A stretch of DNA of 58,198 bases, taken from the NCBI GenBank assembly GCA_025399215.1, contig MU621186.1:1-58198 (forward strand), in the 5' to 3' direction. The stretch is from Globomyces pollinis-pini. Taxonomy: Eukaryota > Chytridiomycota > Chytridiomycetes > Rhizophydiales > Globomycetaceae. Below, in pieces: positions 45,532 to 56,407 of the stretch. Numbering within the stretch: position 1 is the first letter of the stretch; each line of letters begins with the position of its first letter. Both the position numbers and the translations under genes were made by a program. The notes below the pieces were generated by a model, which did not search any database, had not been told where the DNA came from, and saw nothing but the letters and a program-made list of their open reading frames with translations.

Positions 45532-47417
45532 ATGCTGGTTCACTTGAGTTTGTTGTTACTGGGCACACTTGCTGCTCCCTTGACTGGTGCACAGCACGAG
45601 TTGGAATATGTTAAACGTGATAATGTTCCTTTGCCTCTATTCCATCCTCCTGCCATTACAAAGACGTTTCCTTTGGAGTCAATCGACAAGAGGGACGAAA
45701 CGCCAGAAACCACTCCACCCATTGCAGAAATATTAGAATTGGCCAAACAATCTTTGGCAAAAGAATACAATTTAGATGTGTCGGATATTTTAATTAAAGA
45801 ATACTCAACTGATAAAGCTGGAGTGACTCACATTTATGGAGTACGTACCATTGAAGGCATTCCTGTGGAAAACAATACCTTCAACGTTCATGTTATGAAG
45901 GGAAAGGTGATTTCAATGACCTCAAGTTTTGCTGGAACTTTGAAACGAAATGTTCAAGTCAGTCCACCAAAGGAAGTGATTTCTCTTGCTGAAGCAGTAA
46001 CTATTGCAGAAAAACAGTACAACACTCCACGAGACTCATTCCCTCATAAAATGGTTTATATTCAACTACCATCTGGTAAATTCGCTTACTGTTATCAATT
46101 CCAATTGAAAGATTTGGAATCAAAAAAACCAAGATGGTATCAAGTCACTATTGACTCTGCTATTGGGCAGGTAGTTCAGGCTGTCAACTACGTACGATTT
46201 GCAACATTCAAAGTCATTCCTTTACCAGTGAACGATCAAACGTCTGGTAAATTTAAGACCGTGGTGAATCCAGAATATCTTCCTGCATCACCATTTGGAT
46301 GGAATAAGGATGCAAATGGTAGCTACACTGAGACTCGGGGAAACAATGTGGATGCACAAATCAAAGGATCTAGTTTCCTACGTGTTGATGGAGGAAAGAA
46401 CCTTACTTTCAAGTCTGACTTCAATGCATCAGCATTTGCTTCGTCTGCTGAATCCCAAAAGACAGCCATTATCAATTCATTTTACAGTACGTTCTATTTG
46501 ATACTAAAATGTAGTTGCCAACTTACTTCATGATATCTTTTATGAATATGGGTTTATTGAAGCCGCCGGTAACTTTCAAAATAAGAATTTCAAAAAGAAT
46601 GGTGTAGAAGGAGATGCTGTTACTGTATTAAACAATCAAGGGATCAATTCCGCTTTCTTTTCCACTCCACCAGATGGTCAAGCTGGAGTATTGAAGCTTA
46701 GTGTTTGGCAAAGTACTCTCCCATTCCGACATACCGCACTTGACAATACTATTACAGTTCATGAATACTTTCATGGTGTTTCTTCTCGTACCACTGGTGG
46801 TAGTCGACAAGCGAACTGTTTAGATCAACCTGAAGGACTTGCTCTTGGTGAAGGTTGGAGTGATGCAGCAGCAATGTTTTTGACTAGAAAAGCAAAAGAT
46901 AATCGCAATACTCCATTCATCATTGGAAAGTACGCGAAACCAATCTTGGAGTTTGGTCTTCGTAGTGTACCCTATACTACAAACATGACAGAAAACAGCT
47001 TGAAATGTAAGCAAACCATTAATGCTAACTCTATTAGTCAATGATTTGGTAGAAAGAATTCCAGATGATCAAAGCCATTTAGCCGGTGAAGTTTGGGCAA
47101 CTGTGTTGAACGAATTATATTGGAAATTAGTTGATAACTATGGATATTCATCGAAATGGCACGAATCAGACAGTTTGTCTGGAAATATAGTTGCATTGCG
47201 ATTAATAATGAAAGGATTGGCTCTCCAACCTTGCAATCCAACATTTTTACAAGCCAGAGATGCAATCATTAAGGCAGATGAATTCTATTATTTAGGATTT
47301 TTCAAATGTGATATCTGGAGTGCCTTTGCCAAACGTGGATTTGGAATTGATGCTAAGGCTACAAATTACACAAATGGACATGCTGTCCCCAAGAGCTGTA
47401 AATTATGGAATTTCTAA
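45532..47417 (+). CDS. M36 fungalysin metallopeptidase, secreted
   Basis: Three exons (introns 28 and 31 bp) give 608 aa. Signal peptide MLVHLSLLLLGTLAAPLTGA, then a FTP propeptide domain (ILIKEYSTDKAGVTHIYGVR), then the M36 catalytic domain: HDIFYEYGFIEAAGNFQ, HEYFHGVSSRTTGG (HExxH zinc site) and GLALGEGWSDAA with the third zinc ligand Glu. It degrades extracellular protein such as keratin, elastin or prey and host protein. It is full length for the family, and all catalytic residues are present. Confidence 0.95.
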
Positions 47418-47620
47418 CTTTGTCAATGTTGTTCTATAAAATAAAAGAAATCAAAATGTACGAAATAAATAAGGGTTAACGTTAAATTTTAGAGTTTTAA
47501 TCAAGTTTCCTTACTCAATGCGACTCAAAGCGGAAGTAGAAACGAAAGCTTTTGAACTATAATCAATCGATTAGAGTCATTTGCAGCATTGCAAACAGTT
47601 TTTCAATCACTGGTTATTTA

Positions 47621-48469
47621 TTAATTTTTTAGTCGATCAGTAGATCTTTCCCGTTTTGAACTATTAGTGACACTTTTAATGACATTATTTGGATCAAACG
47701 CGCTATTTAACCCAGTACTTTTAGTAGTACCATTACCACTGAGAGGGGTCATTTGAATTCCAGATTGGCTACTGGTCTTTGTCAAATATTTCATGATTAA
47801 GCTATTTACAGTAAAGAAAGATAAGATATCCATTGTCCACCACCAATATACCAGACCAGTTCCAAGAGTTGAGATTTGTAATCCACAAATAGAAGAGGTC
47901 CCTAAACCTACTGTTGTAATTACAGGCATATACACTTCCCAGTTTGAAGTTTGAATGTTTTTGTTTGTTAAATGCATCATGAGTGATTTACAAAGATAAA
48001 CATGAGAAACAAAATTGGTCAAGGATAACAATAGATTTCCAGCATTGTAAGTTGATTGATAAAAATGTTCGGATACTGGGTAGTTGAAGGCCATCATGAT
48101 ACCCACAATACAACATGATGAATACACAAGCAGCAATATAGGTACATACACAAACAACGCCGTACGTAACTTCTTGTTTGTAATAAAAGCCGCAAGACGA
48201 ATAATGTAACAATATTCCAAAAAGATAGTAGTGAGGAGGTCATTTACATTTTGAACAATCACAATAAGACGGTAGGCAATGATATCTTTTGGAGTGACCT
48301 GGTACATATAATTGTAAGTGGTAGCGAGACAATACATGAAAGCAGTCAAAGCAGCACCAAGTGATAGCCATGGAATTATTTTACCCCTTGATAATTTTCT
48401 GAAATCACATTGTGATAGTCCAATACCACAGTTGAGAATAGCCAAAGGAAGGAGAAAATCAGTCGACAT
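47621..48469 (-). CDS. Seven-transmembrane protein
   Basis: Intronless, 282 aa. Seven hydrophobic helices with short loops, starting FLLPLAILNCGIGLSQCDF and including WLSLGAALTAFMYCLATTYN, LFVYVPILLLVYSSCCIVGI, NLLLSLTNFVSHVYLCKSLM and GLVYWWWTMDILSFFTVNSL, then a ~50-residue Ser/Thr-rich hydrophilic tail. It could be a sensory receptor. No retinal-binding Lys or other diagnostic motif is evident. It is not clearly related to the 7TM gene at 35080. Confidence 0.75.
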   Translation of the reverse strand: MSTDFLLPLAILNCGIGLSQCDFRKLSRGKIIPWLSLGAALTAFMYCLATTYNYMYQVTPKDIIAYRLIVIVQNVNDLLTTIFLEYCYIIRLAAFITNKKLRTALFVYVPILLLVYSSCCIVGIMMAFNYPVSEHFYQSTYNAGNLLLSLTNFVSHVYLCKSLMMHLTNKNIQTSNWEVYMPVITTVGLGTSSICGLQISTLGTGLVYWWWTMDILSFFTVNSLIMKYLTKTSSQSGIQMTPLSGNGTTKSTGLNSAFDPNNVIKSVTNSSKRERSTDRLKN

Positions 48470-48829
48470 ATTTGAAAGACGTTTTCAAACTAAAAGACTT
48501 TTCACGTTTGTCGAATCACTTCATTTCTATCGCGTTTTTAAATTGAAGTCTTTGACGCCCTTTCGCCACATGGCTTACTTTGTGTAATGACCGTGCCTTC
48601 GACTAAAATTGGCAAAAAATTTTTTATTAAAAACTTTGATGGGAATAAGCAAACTTATTTCACCAAATGTTAAATAGAATTGTGTGTGTGAAGGGCGTTG
48701 ATAGTGGATTTGTTAAAACAATGGTAGAATTTGGGTTGACGTCATTTGGAGGCAACATCTGTGTGTCACCCCTATCTAAACTAGAATGACGCGAAAACTG
48801 AACATTGAATGGATCGATTGGGAATAAAC
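48470..48829. other. Intergenic stretch without a recognised gene
   Basis: Between the 7TM gene and the decayed LRR-like remnant. No convincing open frame, repeat or RNA gene seen. Confidence 0.4.
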
Positions 48830-48990
48830 TTGAAGGACAACTGCTGTATCCAATTGTTTGATTTTGTATTCTTCAGTAATCACATTAGGGAATTCATGGT
48901 GGAGTTGCCACTGATTTGATCAATTAGTTTAGGCTATCAATATTGACAAAAGCAATTGTATTATATTATAAAATGATGTGATACTAATTT
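48830..48990 (-). pseudogene. Decayed paralogue fragment of the neighbouring LRR-like gene
   Basis: A minus-strand frame here reads NQWQLHHEFPNVITEEYKIK, aligning with NQLQLYQEIPKVMILATEDY of the intact gene at 49308-50561. Nucleotide similarity around TGTTTGATTTTGT and ATTGATTTGAT extends on both sides. Stops and lost frame elsewhere mark it as a remnant. Confidence 0.55.
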
Positions 48991-49307
48991 CCCACTGTCT
49001 ACACTAAATTTTGTTTATGTAGATGTGAAAGCCATCAAAGATTCAGGCGGAAAACTATTGTGTACAACTTATTGACTTAGGATTATTAGTCGAGAGCTTG
49101 ATTCGTAGTGATTCTTCACTTGTTAGATTCCATCGTAAGCAGGTCTATTAAAATTCCCAAATGTCCCAAACCACACTTCATTCTTTGGTACTTAATCAAA
49201 ACTGGCTTATGAAGAACAATCGTTAAAAGCTATATATGATGTTTACTAAAAACGATGTGGACTTGAATATTAAACAAAATGGTTTGGTACTCAACTTGAA
49301 AGAGAAT

Positions 49308-50561
49308 CTATTTATTTGATTTAAGCCAACGATAACAACATTTGATTAGTTCATTGCCATCAAATGGAAGTGTTGCGAAATTTTTGATTGACCCAATGGA
49401 AGATCGGTTCAAAAGCACAGCTTTCAATTGTGGTTTGTCAATCGAAAAAGCGTATAAAAGCAAGGATTTCATATGTAAAACCAAATCTGCTGGGAATATG
49501 CTAAAGAGCAGCAATAGTTTCCTATGATAGAATAGATCTATTGCAGACATTGTTTGGATTTTGTAATCTTCAGTCGCTAAAATCATCACCTTTGGTATTT
49601 CTTGGTAAAGTTGTAATTGATTTGATACCATCAAAGCTAGTTTTGGATTTACTTGAATCAATTTTGAAATTACTGAAGAAAATAGTTTTTTGATCCTATT
49701 TTGAAATTGAAGGCATTGTGGATTATTATTATCTTGAAAAGTATGAAAGTAAATTTCAGATAAAGTTGAATTGTAGAGTAAACCTTCTTTGATAATAAAA
49801 TTTAATCGATTTTCAAACAAATCAATATCTTCAATTACTCCGATTTGAATTGTTAAACAGTTTAAGATTTTGTTGAACTTTAGAATATCTTTGATGGTTT
49901 CACTGACTGTTGGTGATACTGTATCTAAAATCATTTCAAGTTCTTGAAGTTTGGGATGATAAACAAGTGAATGTTTAATAGATTCTAAATCATACATGTT
50001 TGGTGAACCAATGAATAGTCGAACCAAAGATGAAGTGTTATGAATCAATAGTTTAGATATCATTGCAAATGAACCATTTTTGAACTCTTGTGAATTGATG
50101 GATAGTCTTTTTGAATTCATATTACAACGTAATGCTTCAAATAGAGATGCGATGATGTGACTCTCCAAGTGACTACCATATAACATTAATTCTTGAACAG
50201 AATCAAACATCTGTAATTTTGATAGTAGAATGTTTGCTTCTTTTATTCCCAATCTTTCGACTGAGATTTGTAATATGGGAATAGATACAGGTATGTTGAT
50301 AGACCCATTCGTGATACGATCCAATCGAATAAATTTTAGTTTAGGAAATTCAGTAAAGTGTTCAAAGAGTAACTCTAACCCATCTGAAGATATAATATGA
50401 GTTAATTCTGTTAATGCTTCTTTAGTTTTATCAGTGATGGCCAACAATTTATCTCTAATGATTTGTAAAGAAGCTGAATTTCGATTTTCCATTGCACATT
50501 GATCATAGTGTAATTTCAGATGCATCCAATTGGTAAATTCAGGTATATCATTCAGGTACAT
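49308..50561 (-). CDS. Hypothetical leucine-rich-repeat-like protein
   Basis: Intronless, 417 aa. The sequence is helical and leucine-rich with irregular repeats resembling F-box-associated LRRs (LKFIRLDRITNGSINIPVSI, ELMLYGSHLESHIIASLFEA, LVRLFIGSPNMYDLESIKHS, LQELEMILDTVSPTVSETIK). The C-terminal ~80 residues are a separate helical block. No F-box is seen. A paralogous remnant lies 320 bp downstream, so the family probably multiplies locally. Function unknown. Confidence 0.65.
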   Translation of the reverse strand: MYLNDIPEFTNWMHLKLHYDQCAMENRNSASLQIIRDKLLAITDKTKEALTELTHIISSDGLELLFEHFTEFPKLKFIRLDRITNGSINIPVSIPILQISVERLGIKEANILLSKLQMFDSVQELMLYGSHLESHIIASLFEALRCNMNSKRLSINSQEFKNGSFAMISKLLIHNTSSLVRLFIGSPNMYDLESIKHSLVYHPKLQELEMILDTVSPTVSETIKDILKFNKILNCLTIQIGVIEDIDLFENRLNFIIKEGLLYNSTLSEIYFHTFQDNNNPQCLQFQNRIKKLFSSVISKLIQVNPKLALMVSNQLQLYQEIPKVMILATEDYKIQTMSAIDLFYHRKLLLLFSIFPADLVLHMKSLLLYAFSIDKPQLKAVLLNRSSIGSIKNFATLPFDGNELIKCCYRWLKSNK

Positions 50562-50716
50562 TTTTTTAAAATCGATATGAAAGAATTACGTGATCCAAAG
50601 GTAAATACAATGATTCCATTGTTCATTCCTAACTACCATCCTTTGATCTTTGATATCCCAAAAAAAACCATGAATTTCATTGAATCAAATCTAAAAAAAT
50701 ATTTCTACCTCAAAAC

Positions 50717-53236
50717 ATGAAAAGAACTTCAAAAAATCAGATTATTAAAGGCCATTCCGATGATGAGGATGAGGATACTGTCCCAAAAGTATGATCCTTT
50801 TGAATAATACTAGGAATTTCAAAGAGCGTCAACTGATGTTCTTGCTCGAAGACAGATTGCTATGCCGAAAAGAAGAAATATTGGAATGGGAACTAATTCT
50901 ACCTTAAAACCAACTTCAATTATTGAATCAAAACCTTCTGTAAGTTCTACAAGTCAATTATTGTCCGATGTGATTGATAAAGAAAATATGATGTTAGATT
51001 ATGCGAAACGAGTGGTGGGTTTGAACAAAGGGTTCATCTCCGTGTTAAACAATGCAATGTCAGTAGATGAGTCGGTAGATTTATCAGTGTTATGCCATGA
51101 CTACCTTAAATTTCGCAAATTGGAAAATGAAAAGGCCAACACTGTAGACAATAATATTATTAAAGCACCTAAAAAAACAGAAACTAATTTAGACAGTGAT
51201 CTGTTTACAGCAAGCAAAAAGGTTGATATCAATCATATCAAGTTAGAACCTGTTATTGCACAAAAACATGTTGAACCAGTTATAAAGTTTGCAGCACCTC
51301 CAAAACCAATCGTTAATGACACCCCAAAGCCATTCACAGGTTTTAGCTTTGGCAAAACTGCAAATGCAAATGTTCCCGCTCCTGTTCTACCAGTAAAAGC
51401 TTCCCCAGTAGTGAATGAAAATAATAAACCGGCAGAAACCATTAAACCGGTCGGCACAGATACTCCACAAATAACAAGGTAATGTTAACCAATGTTCTGA
51501 TTTATTGCTAGTCTTGCTAAATCTCCAGTCAAATCTACCGCAACCCCACCTCCATCCAAGAGAAAAGTTGATGATGAAAATGAAAAACCAACGGCTTCTA
51601 TTCCATTCGGTACCGGTAACTCTGCTTTCACCTTCGGATCAAGTTTGAGCACACCAGTTGCACCAGCTCCTAATCCATTAGGATTTTCATTTGGGGGAAC
51701 TTCAATCCCATTTTCAGCTGTTAAAGATACAAGTAAAAAGGATGATACTGGATTGGGTAAATTTGAAGTTAAGCCAATGGAATCAAAAGATACATCAACG
51801 TCTAAACCTACTAGCTTTTCTTTCGGTAGCAAACCAGATATGAAGGACTCTAAGTTGGAAGAAACAAAGGAAACCAAACCATTTAGTTTCGGTGCTTCTT
51901 TAGATAAAGATTCTGGCCCAACTTTTGGAAAACCACCAACATTTTCTTTTGGAGCAAAACCGAATGAATCTACAAGTACAACTGAAACAAAAGGATTTTC
52001 TTTTGGGGCAAAAGCTAGTGAATCTGCAAGTAACACTGAAACAAAAGCATTTTCTTTTGGAGCAAAAGCTAGTGAATCTGCAAGTACCACTGAAACAAAA
52101 GGATTTTCTTTTGGAGCAAAAACTAGTGAATCTGCAAGTACCACTGAAACAAAAGGATTTTCTTTCGGTGCTTCACTGAACAAAGGAGAAAGTCAAGCAA
52201 CAGATAAAAACTCTACAGAAAAACCCACCGCTGCAACTGGTTCTGGATCATTTAGTTTTGGTTCATTCACTAACAAAAACACTGAAACGGTTGTGAAGGA
52301 TTCCTCGGATGACAAGAAGGAGTCGGCTCCAAAGCCATTCTCATTTGGGAATGATCCTTCCAAAAAACCTTCAACAGGTTTTGATTTTAGTAGCAAACCA
52401 GCTGGTAGTGAATCGAAACCTTCGATGTTTAGTTTCAGTAATACACAAGCTCCAGCTTCAAATAGTACTACTAGTTTTGGCGTTTCCTCAACGAATTCTG
52501 AATCAAAACCATTCACTTTTGGAAGTATTCCAGTTGCTACCAATTCATTTTCCACTTCTTCTACCCAAGGGTCAGCTTCTACTGGTAACGAAGTCACTTC
52601 CTGATAATTTTTTTAGGAGGAACATCTGGGTTTTCATTTCAAACAGCAGCAACCGCTACAGATTCCAAAAATCCCACATCAACCTTCAACTTTTCTAACC
52701 TTGGAACTCCTAAACCATTATCTTCAACATTTCAATTTTCCTTAGGCACACAACCGCCAGTGAATACTGAAGCAACGGCAAATGCCGAGACAACTGGTGG
52801 AGAAGAGGGAGACGCTATGGAAGCTCTACCGCAAGTAGGAGATGCTCTAATGAAAGGTGAAGGAGAAGAAAATGAGGTATTTTAGCTTTCAAAGTACTTA
52901 CCATGATAGGATACCTTGAATAGTATCAAGGTGAAAATATTTACGGAAGGGGAAGCAGTAGGTAAATGGGATTCCATAGGGGTTGGTTTATTAAAACTCA
53001 ATCAAGCCAAAGATAAGAAAAGTTCAAGATTACTATGTAGAGCCGATCAATCTGGTAGAGTATTAATCAATGCTAGTGTTTATTCCAAAATGCCGATTGT
53101 TAAAAGTAATGAAAAGAATTTCACTATTATTTTACAAGTGGAAGGGGAAATGAAGAAATTTTTGATACGTAGTGGTAAAGATAGTGATTTAGTAGGATTT
53201 TTTGATAACGTTACCAAAGTTCGTGATCAATTATAG
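50717..53236 (+). CDS. NUP2: NUP50/NUP2-like nucleoporin
   Basis: Five exons (introns 25, 33, 32, 33 bp) give 798 aa. The N-terminus carries the NUP50/Nup2 importin-alpha-binding block (FQRASTDVLARRQI, then MPKRRN). The middle is FG-repeat rich (FSFG, FTFG, TFGK); the C-terminus is a RanBP1 domain (VKIFTEGEAVGKW, RLLCRADQSGRVLINASVYS). It sits at the nuclear basket and helps release import cargo by binding Ran-GTP. A perfect-phase 54-bp tandem repeat lies in the FG region. The sequence upstream of the ATG (50562-50716) is the shared promoter with the LRR-like gene. Confidence 0.92.
51942..52157 (+). repeat. 54-bp tandem repeat, four copies, in NUP50/NUP2
   Basis: Four 18-residue units of the form FSFGAKxxESxSxTETKx, nearly identical between copies 2, 3 and 4. 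The repeat adds FG motifs in register and is the likely site of length polymorphism. Confidence 0.9.
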
Positions 53237-53347
53237 TATTGAAATATATGTATCCTTATATGGATCTATCAAAATATTTTTTCTTGTCATGATCAAATGA
53301 AAATGATTAGACAAATAATTGTTTTATATTAGACAAGAGTGAGTATA

Positions 53348-54267
53348 TTACGATTCATATACAAAATTGAATCTGGATAAGAGCATTGGTAACGTGGCTA
53401 ATTGAGAACCATATCTAGCTTCATTTTCATGTAATTCGAATAGTGGTACTGCCAATAATTTCATATTTTTTGGAATTGATAATAATCCTAATCATCAATC
53501 ATTTTTTTCTTTTCACGTACTTTCTTTTGGTAGATGAAGTAAATAGATTTTTCTTATTTCTTTAGGTCTCTATAAATGTCAAATACTTTCTTTTTTTTTA
53601 TACCTTGATATGAGCAGGTGTATAAGGATACTAAAAACATATCAATAAAATAAATAAAATCATATCATCAATTTAAAGAAATTAAATCAAAAAAACAAAT
53701 CATTGGAATAGATTCATACCATAGTAGTTTCAAAATTAGGTCTCCACCAAACACTTTTATGAATTTATAAATAAAATTACCCTAATAATTCACCAACTTG
53801 AATATCTTGATTCACATCTTTAGTTTCATTTTTCAACAAGATTGGATCTAACTGTTGAGTTAAAATAGATTGTAATCCTTGAATTTCATCTTGACCAGGT
53901 TTTAACGTATTTCCAGGTCTAAAAAAGTCAATCCATCCATTCATCCATTAATGAAATAATTGATATCCATGATAAAAAATGAAATTTGATTACAATTTAT
54001 AAAAGTTTTCAGCTAATTTAAATAACATGACATGAGGATGAGAATGATCATGTACAATCAAAACACCTTCGACTGTAATTCTCATTCCTTGACTTTCATA
54101 TTCTTCTAATAATCTTTGCATTTTAATTCCTGTATTTTGATCTTGTTCTACTTGAGCATCTTTTACACCAAATAGATAATTCTTTAATGGATATCTATAC
54201 GGTCATTAATTAGGATGGTATACAATTTCAAAGTTGGTTGTTGTGATAAGTGATGATTTAAAGTCAT
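53348..54267 (-). CDS. NUDT21: Cleavage factor Im 25-kDa subunit (NUDT21/CPSF5)
   Basis: Seven exons with introns of 29, 75, 27, 89, 34 and 33 bp give 210 aa (human 227). The protein binds UGUA in pre-mRNA and guides poly(A) site choice. Landmarks: LYPLKNYLFGVKD, GMRITVEGVLIVHDHSHPHV, FYKLPGNTLKPGQDEIQGLQ (Nudix-like, catalytically inactive in the family), WWRPNFETTMYPYTPAHIK, RPKEIRKIYLLHLP, and the end SRFNFVY. The first ATG is 21 bp from the start of the divergent ZNF277 gene. The total is exactly 211 codons, which supports the six splices. Confidence 0.93.
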
Positions 54268-54288
54268 TTGAAAAAGTTTTTTTCAAAG
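54268..54288. promoter_or_regulatory. 21-bp gap between divergent start codons
   Basis: Start codons of NUDT21 (minus, ATG at 54267-54265) and ZNF277 (plus, ATG at 54289) face away with only 21 bp between. Either their leaders overlap inside the other gene, or one uses a later start. Confidence 0.6.
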
Positions 54289-55730
54289 ATGGATATCAAT
54301 GTATTGGATACAGAACCAGATACAGTACCAACTACGGTATTAAAACCAAATATTAAAGTATTGGATACCAATGGAGAATTTTGGTCAGGTCAAATTTGGA
54401 TTTGTCCAATATGTTTAACGTATTCAACAAAATTAATGAATCAAACTTTGAATCATTTACTACAATCTCATCAAATTAAAATATTAAATATCAATTCAAT
54501 CATACCATTTTTAGATACTTATTTAAATTCATGTTTGAATGATTTGAAATTAGAAAATTCAAATCAAATGATTGAATTAGGTTCATCAAATGATAAACAA
54601 GATTTAGATACAAGATATAATTTACAAAAACAAAAATTAATTGAAATATTAGCAATACAAGAAAATGAAAGAAATTCAAATCATCAAATTCATTGTCTAT
54701 TTTGTAGATTTATTACCGATAATCAGTAAATCATTCGGATATTAATGTATAGTACAAATTTATTTAAACATTTATTTGATGAACATGGATTATTAATTGG
54801 ATTATTGGATAATTTGGTTTTTGTAGATGAATTCTTGATGATTTTAAAACAAAAGTTACAACAGTATATCGATATCAATGGTATTCACTTTTTTTTTTGA
54901 TAGATTACTGTGTCTTTATTGTGAAAAAACGTTTACTTCAAATGCAGTGTTACGTAAACATGTAATCTTTTCAAATTCATTGATTGATAGATGAGAAAAA
55001 AGAAACATTTTCAAGGTATTTATGATTCTAACAATTTCATGTATTAGTGAATCCAAAAAATTCAGATTATGATAAATTTTACTTGGTCAATTATTATCAA
55101 GATGTTACCGTTACCACCAATACAATAGACCCCAATGATGAAGATACAGGTGATGCGTAAGTTGAATCATTCCATTAAACCAACTAGACAATGGGAAGAT
55201 TGGCAAGATCTAGTTGAATCAAGAACAATGTGTCTCTTTGATGATACTTTACATGAAACTCCAGAACTTTGTAATGAACATATGAAAAGTATTCATCATT
55301 TTGATTTATTTGAATTGAAACTTGATGATCAATGTAAGTATATCGTTCAACTCATTTTAATAGTATTGGATTTTTATCAAAGAATTAGACTGTAATATTG
55401 AAAAACTTATTGAACTTAGGTAATTCATATTTTCAAAAATAATTGATGATTAGGTATTGTTTATCATTTAACGTTGTTTAGGTATGTCATGAAATCTCAA
55501 ACTGAATTATCAATAGGATAAATTATATTCGATCAAAATACTCAAAATGTATTTGTTTTCAATGTGATCAAAGTTTTCAACATCAAGATTTACTTGTTGA
55601 ACATTTAAATACTCATCAACAATTATGTCCATCAAAGAATCATTCACTTTGGCATGATCCATCTTTTTTATTTCCATTTTTTGAAAATGATCCATTATTG
55701 ATGCTTGATATGGATGATGATGAAATGTAA
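54289..55730 (+). CDS. ZNF277: ZNF277-like C2H2 zinc-finger protein
   Basis: Eight exons give 375 aa. C2H2 fingers: CPICLTYSTKLMNQTLNHLL (SH..H), LLCLYCEKTFTSNAVLRKHM, CLFDDTLHETPELCNEHM, and CICFQCDQSFQHQDLLVEHL. The family-typical blocks NPKNSDYDKFYLVNYY and WEDWQDLVESRTM are present, and the acidic end (MLDMDDDEM) matches. ZNF277 binds uS5 (RPS2) in animals and plants. Introns are 27-40 bp except the last, a four-unit array (55392-55516). Translation starts 21 bp from the NUDT21 ATG on the other strand. Confidence 0.88.
55392..55516 (+). other. Tandem mini-intron array, four units (ZNF277)
   Basis: Units 55392-55419 (28), 55420-55453 (34), 55454-55481 (28) and 55482-55516 (35) abut, each GT...AG. 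Removing all four joins LLDFYQRIRL to INYIRSKYSKCICF, matching the family pattern (LINFIR). Confidence 0.85.
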
Positions 55731-56023
55731 CAGATCGTGGTTTATTTGTGGGTTGACTCATTGCAATATAGAATAAAGAATGGCATTCTCATGTACTGTA
55801 TAGATCGTTTTTTTAGATACGTTTGACAACAAGTTGGTTTCTTGAGCACATCAATCTTGGTCAACGATAGACTTCAAATATCCTCATATGTTGCATTGTA
55901 ATAGGTGATATTGTAAAATTTCAAATAGTAAGTATTGAAATCGAGATATTTCAATCAATAAGCTCATAGTATTGATGGTTACGAAGCAAACAAGTAGGTT
56001 TTATAATTGGTCATCAAATTGTA
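55731..56023. other. Intergenic region, 293 bp
   Basis: Convergent space between ZNF277 and NDUFA1; nothing recognised. Confidence 0.4.
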
Positions 56024-56407
56024 TTAGTAAGCAAACCAAGAACCAGCAGATTCCAATTCCAAAGCACTATTACGACTAAATTGTTCAGGAGCTCTCGCAT
56101 TAGCCTAAAAAGAAAACAAATCAATAACATATTTAAAATACAGCTTGTTTGTTTACATTTCCAGTCAATCGACTATCACGTTCCATCATTCTACGATCCC
56201 ATTTATCTACACCATATCGTTTAGGCTAATGATTATGAATTTTAAAATCATAGAAAACCTATTCATCAATGGTTAGTGATATACCTTTCCATCATGTTCG
56301 TATTTATGCCAGAGTTTGACACCTTCTACACCAGCAATCCAGGCCCCTCCGATGAAAGCCATGGAAACTACTGATTCCATTGGGAATACAAATTTTGTTC
56401 TTGACAT
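56024..56407 (-). CDS. NDUFA1: Complex I subunit NDUFA1-like (NI9M)
   Basis: Three exons give 90 aa. The N-terminal helix (MSRTKFVFPMESVVSMAFIG) anchors in the inner mitochondrial membrane; WHKYEHDGK, PKRYGVDKWDRRMMERDSRL and TGN match the fungal 9.5-kDa subunit (NGGKxxRYDxDxWDRxMMERDRRLTG). Its presence shows that this organism keeps respiratory complex I, unlike some related intracellular parasites. The first intron (56226-56284) is a two-unit array; the second is 52 bp. Confidence 0.85.
56226..56284 (-). other. Tandem mini-intron array, two units (NDUFA1)
   Basis: Minus-strand units 56284-56259 (26) and 56258-56226 (33) abut with AG|GT; the first has a CTAAC branch-like site. Removing both joins HDGK to PKRYGVDKWDR. 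Confidence 0.85.

Noticed and set aside
50520..50720. 66-aa plus-strand frame upstream of NUP50/NUP2
   Set aside because: Low complexity, no family, overlaps the 5' end of the LRR-like gene; the NUP50 start at 50717 is supported by the conserved N-terminal block.
51942..52157. CRISPR-like spaced repeat
   Set aside because: The copies are contiguous, in frame and protein-coding; there are no unique spacers, and this is a eukaryotic nuclear gene.
51925..52179. Plus-strand frame full of QKDFLLEQKLVNLQ repeats
   Set aside because: An out-of-frame reading of the 54-bp FG repeat, not a separate coiled-coil protein.
51485..52597. Minus-strand open frames of 134 and 232 aa opposite NUP50/NUP2
   Set aside because: Repetitive antisense reading of the FG-repeat DNA; the sense strand has domains, splice sites and a RanBP1 end.
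53920..53994. 75- and 89-bp introns of NUDT21 as arrays
   Set aside because: Neither contains an internal AG directly followed by GT.
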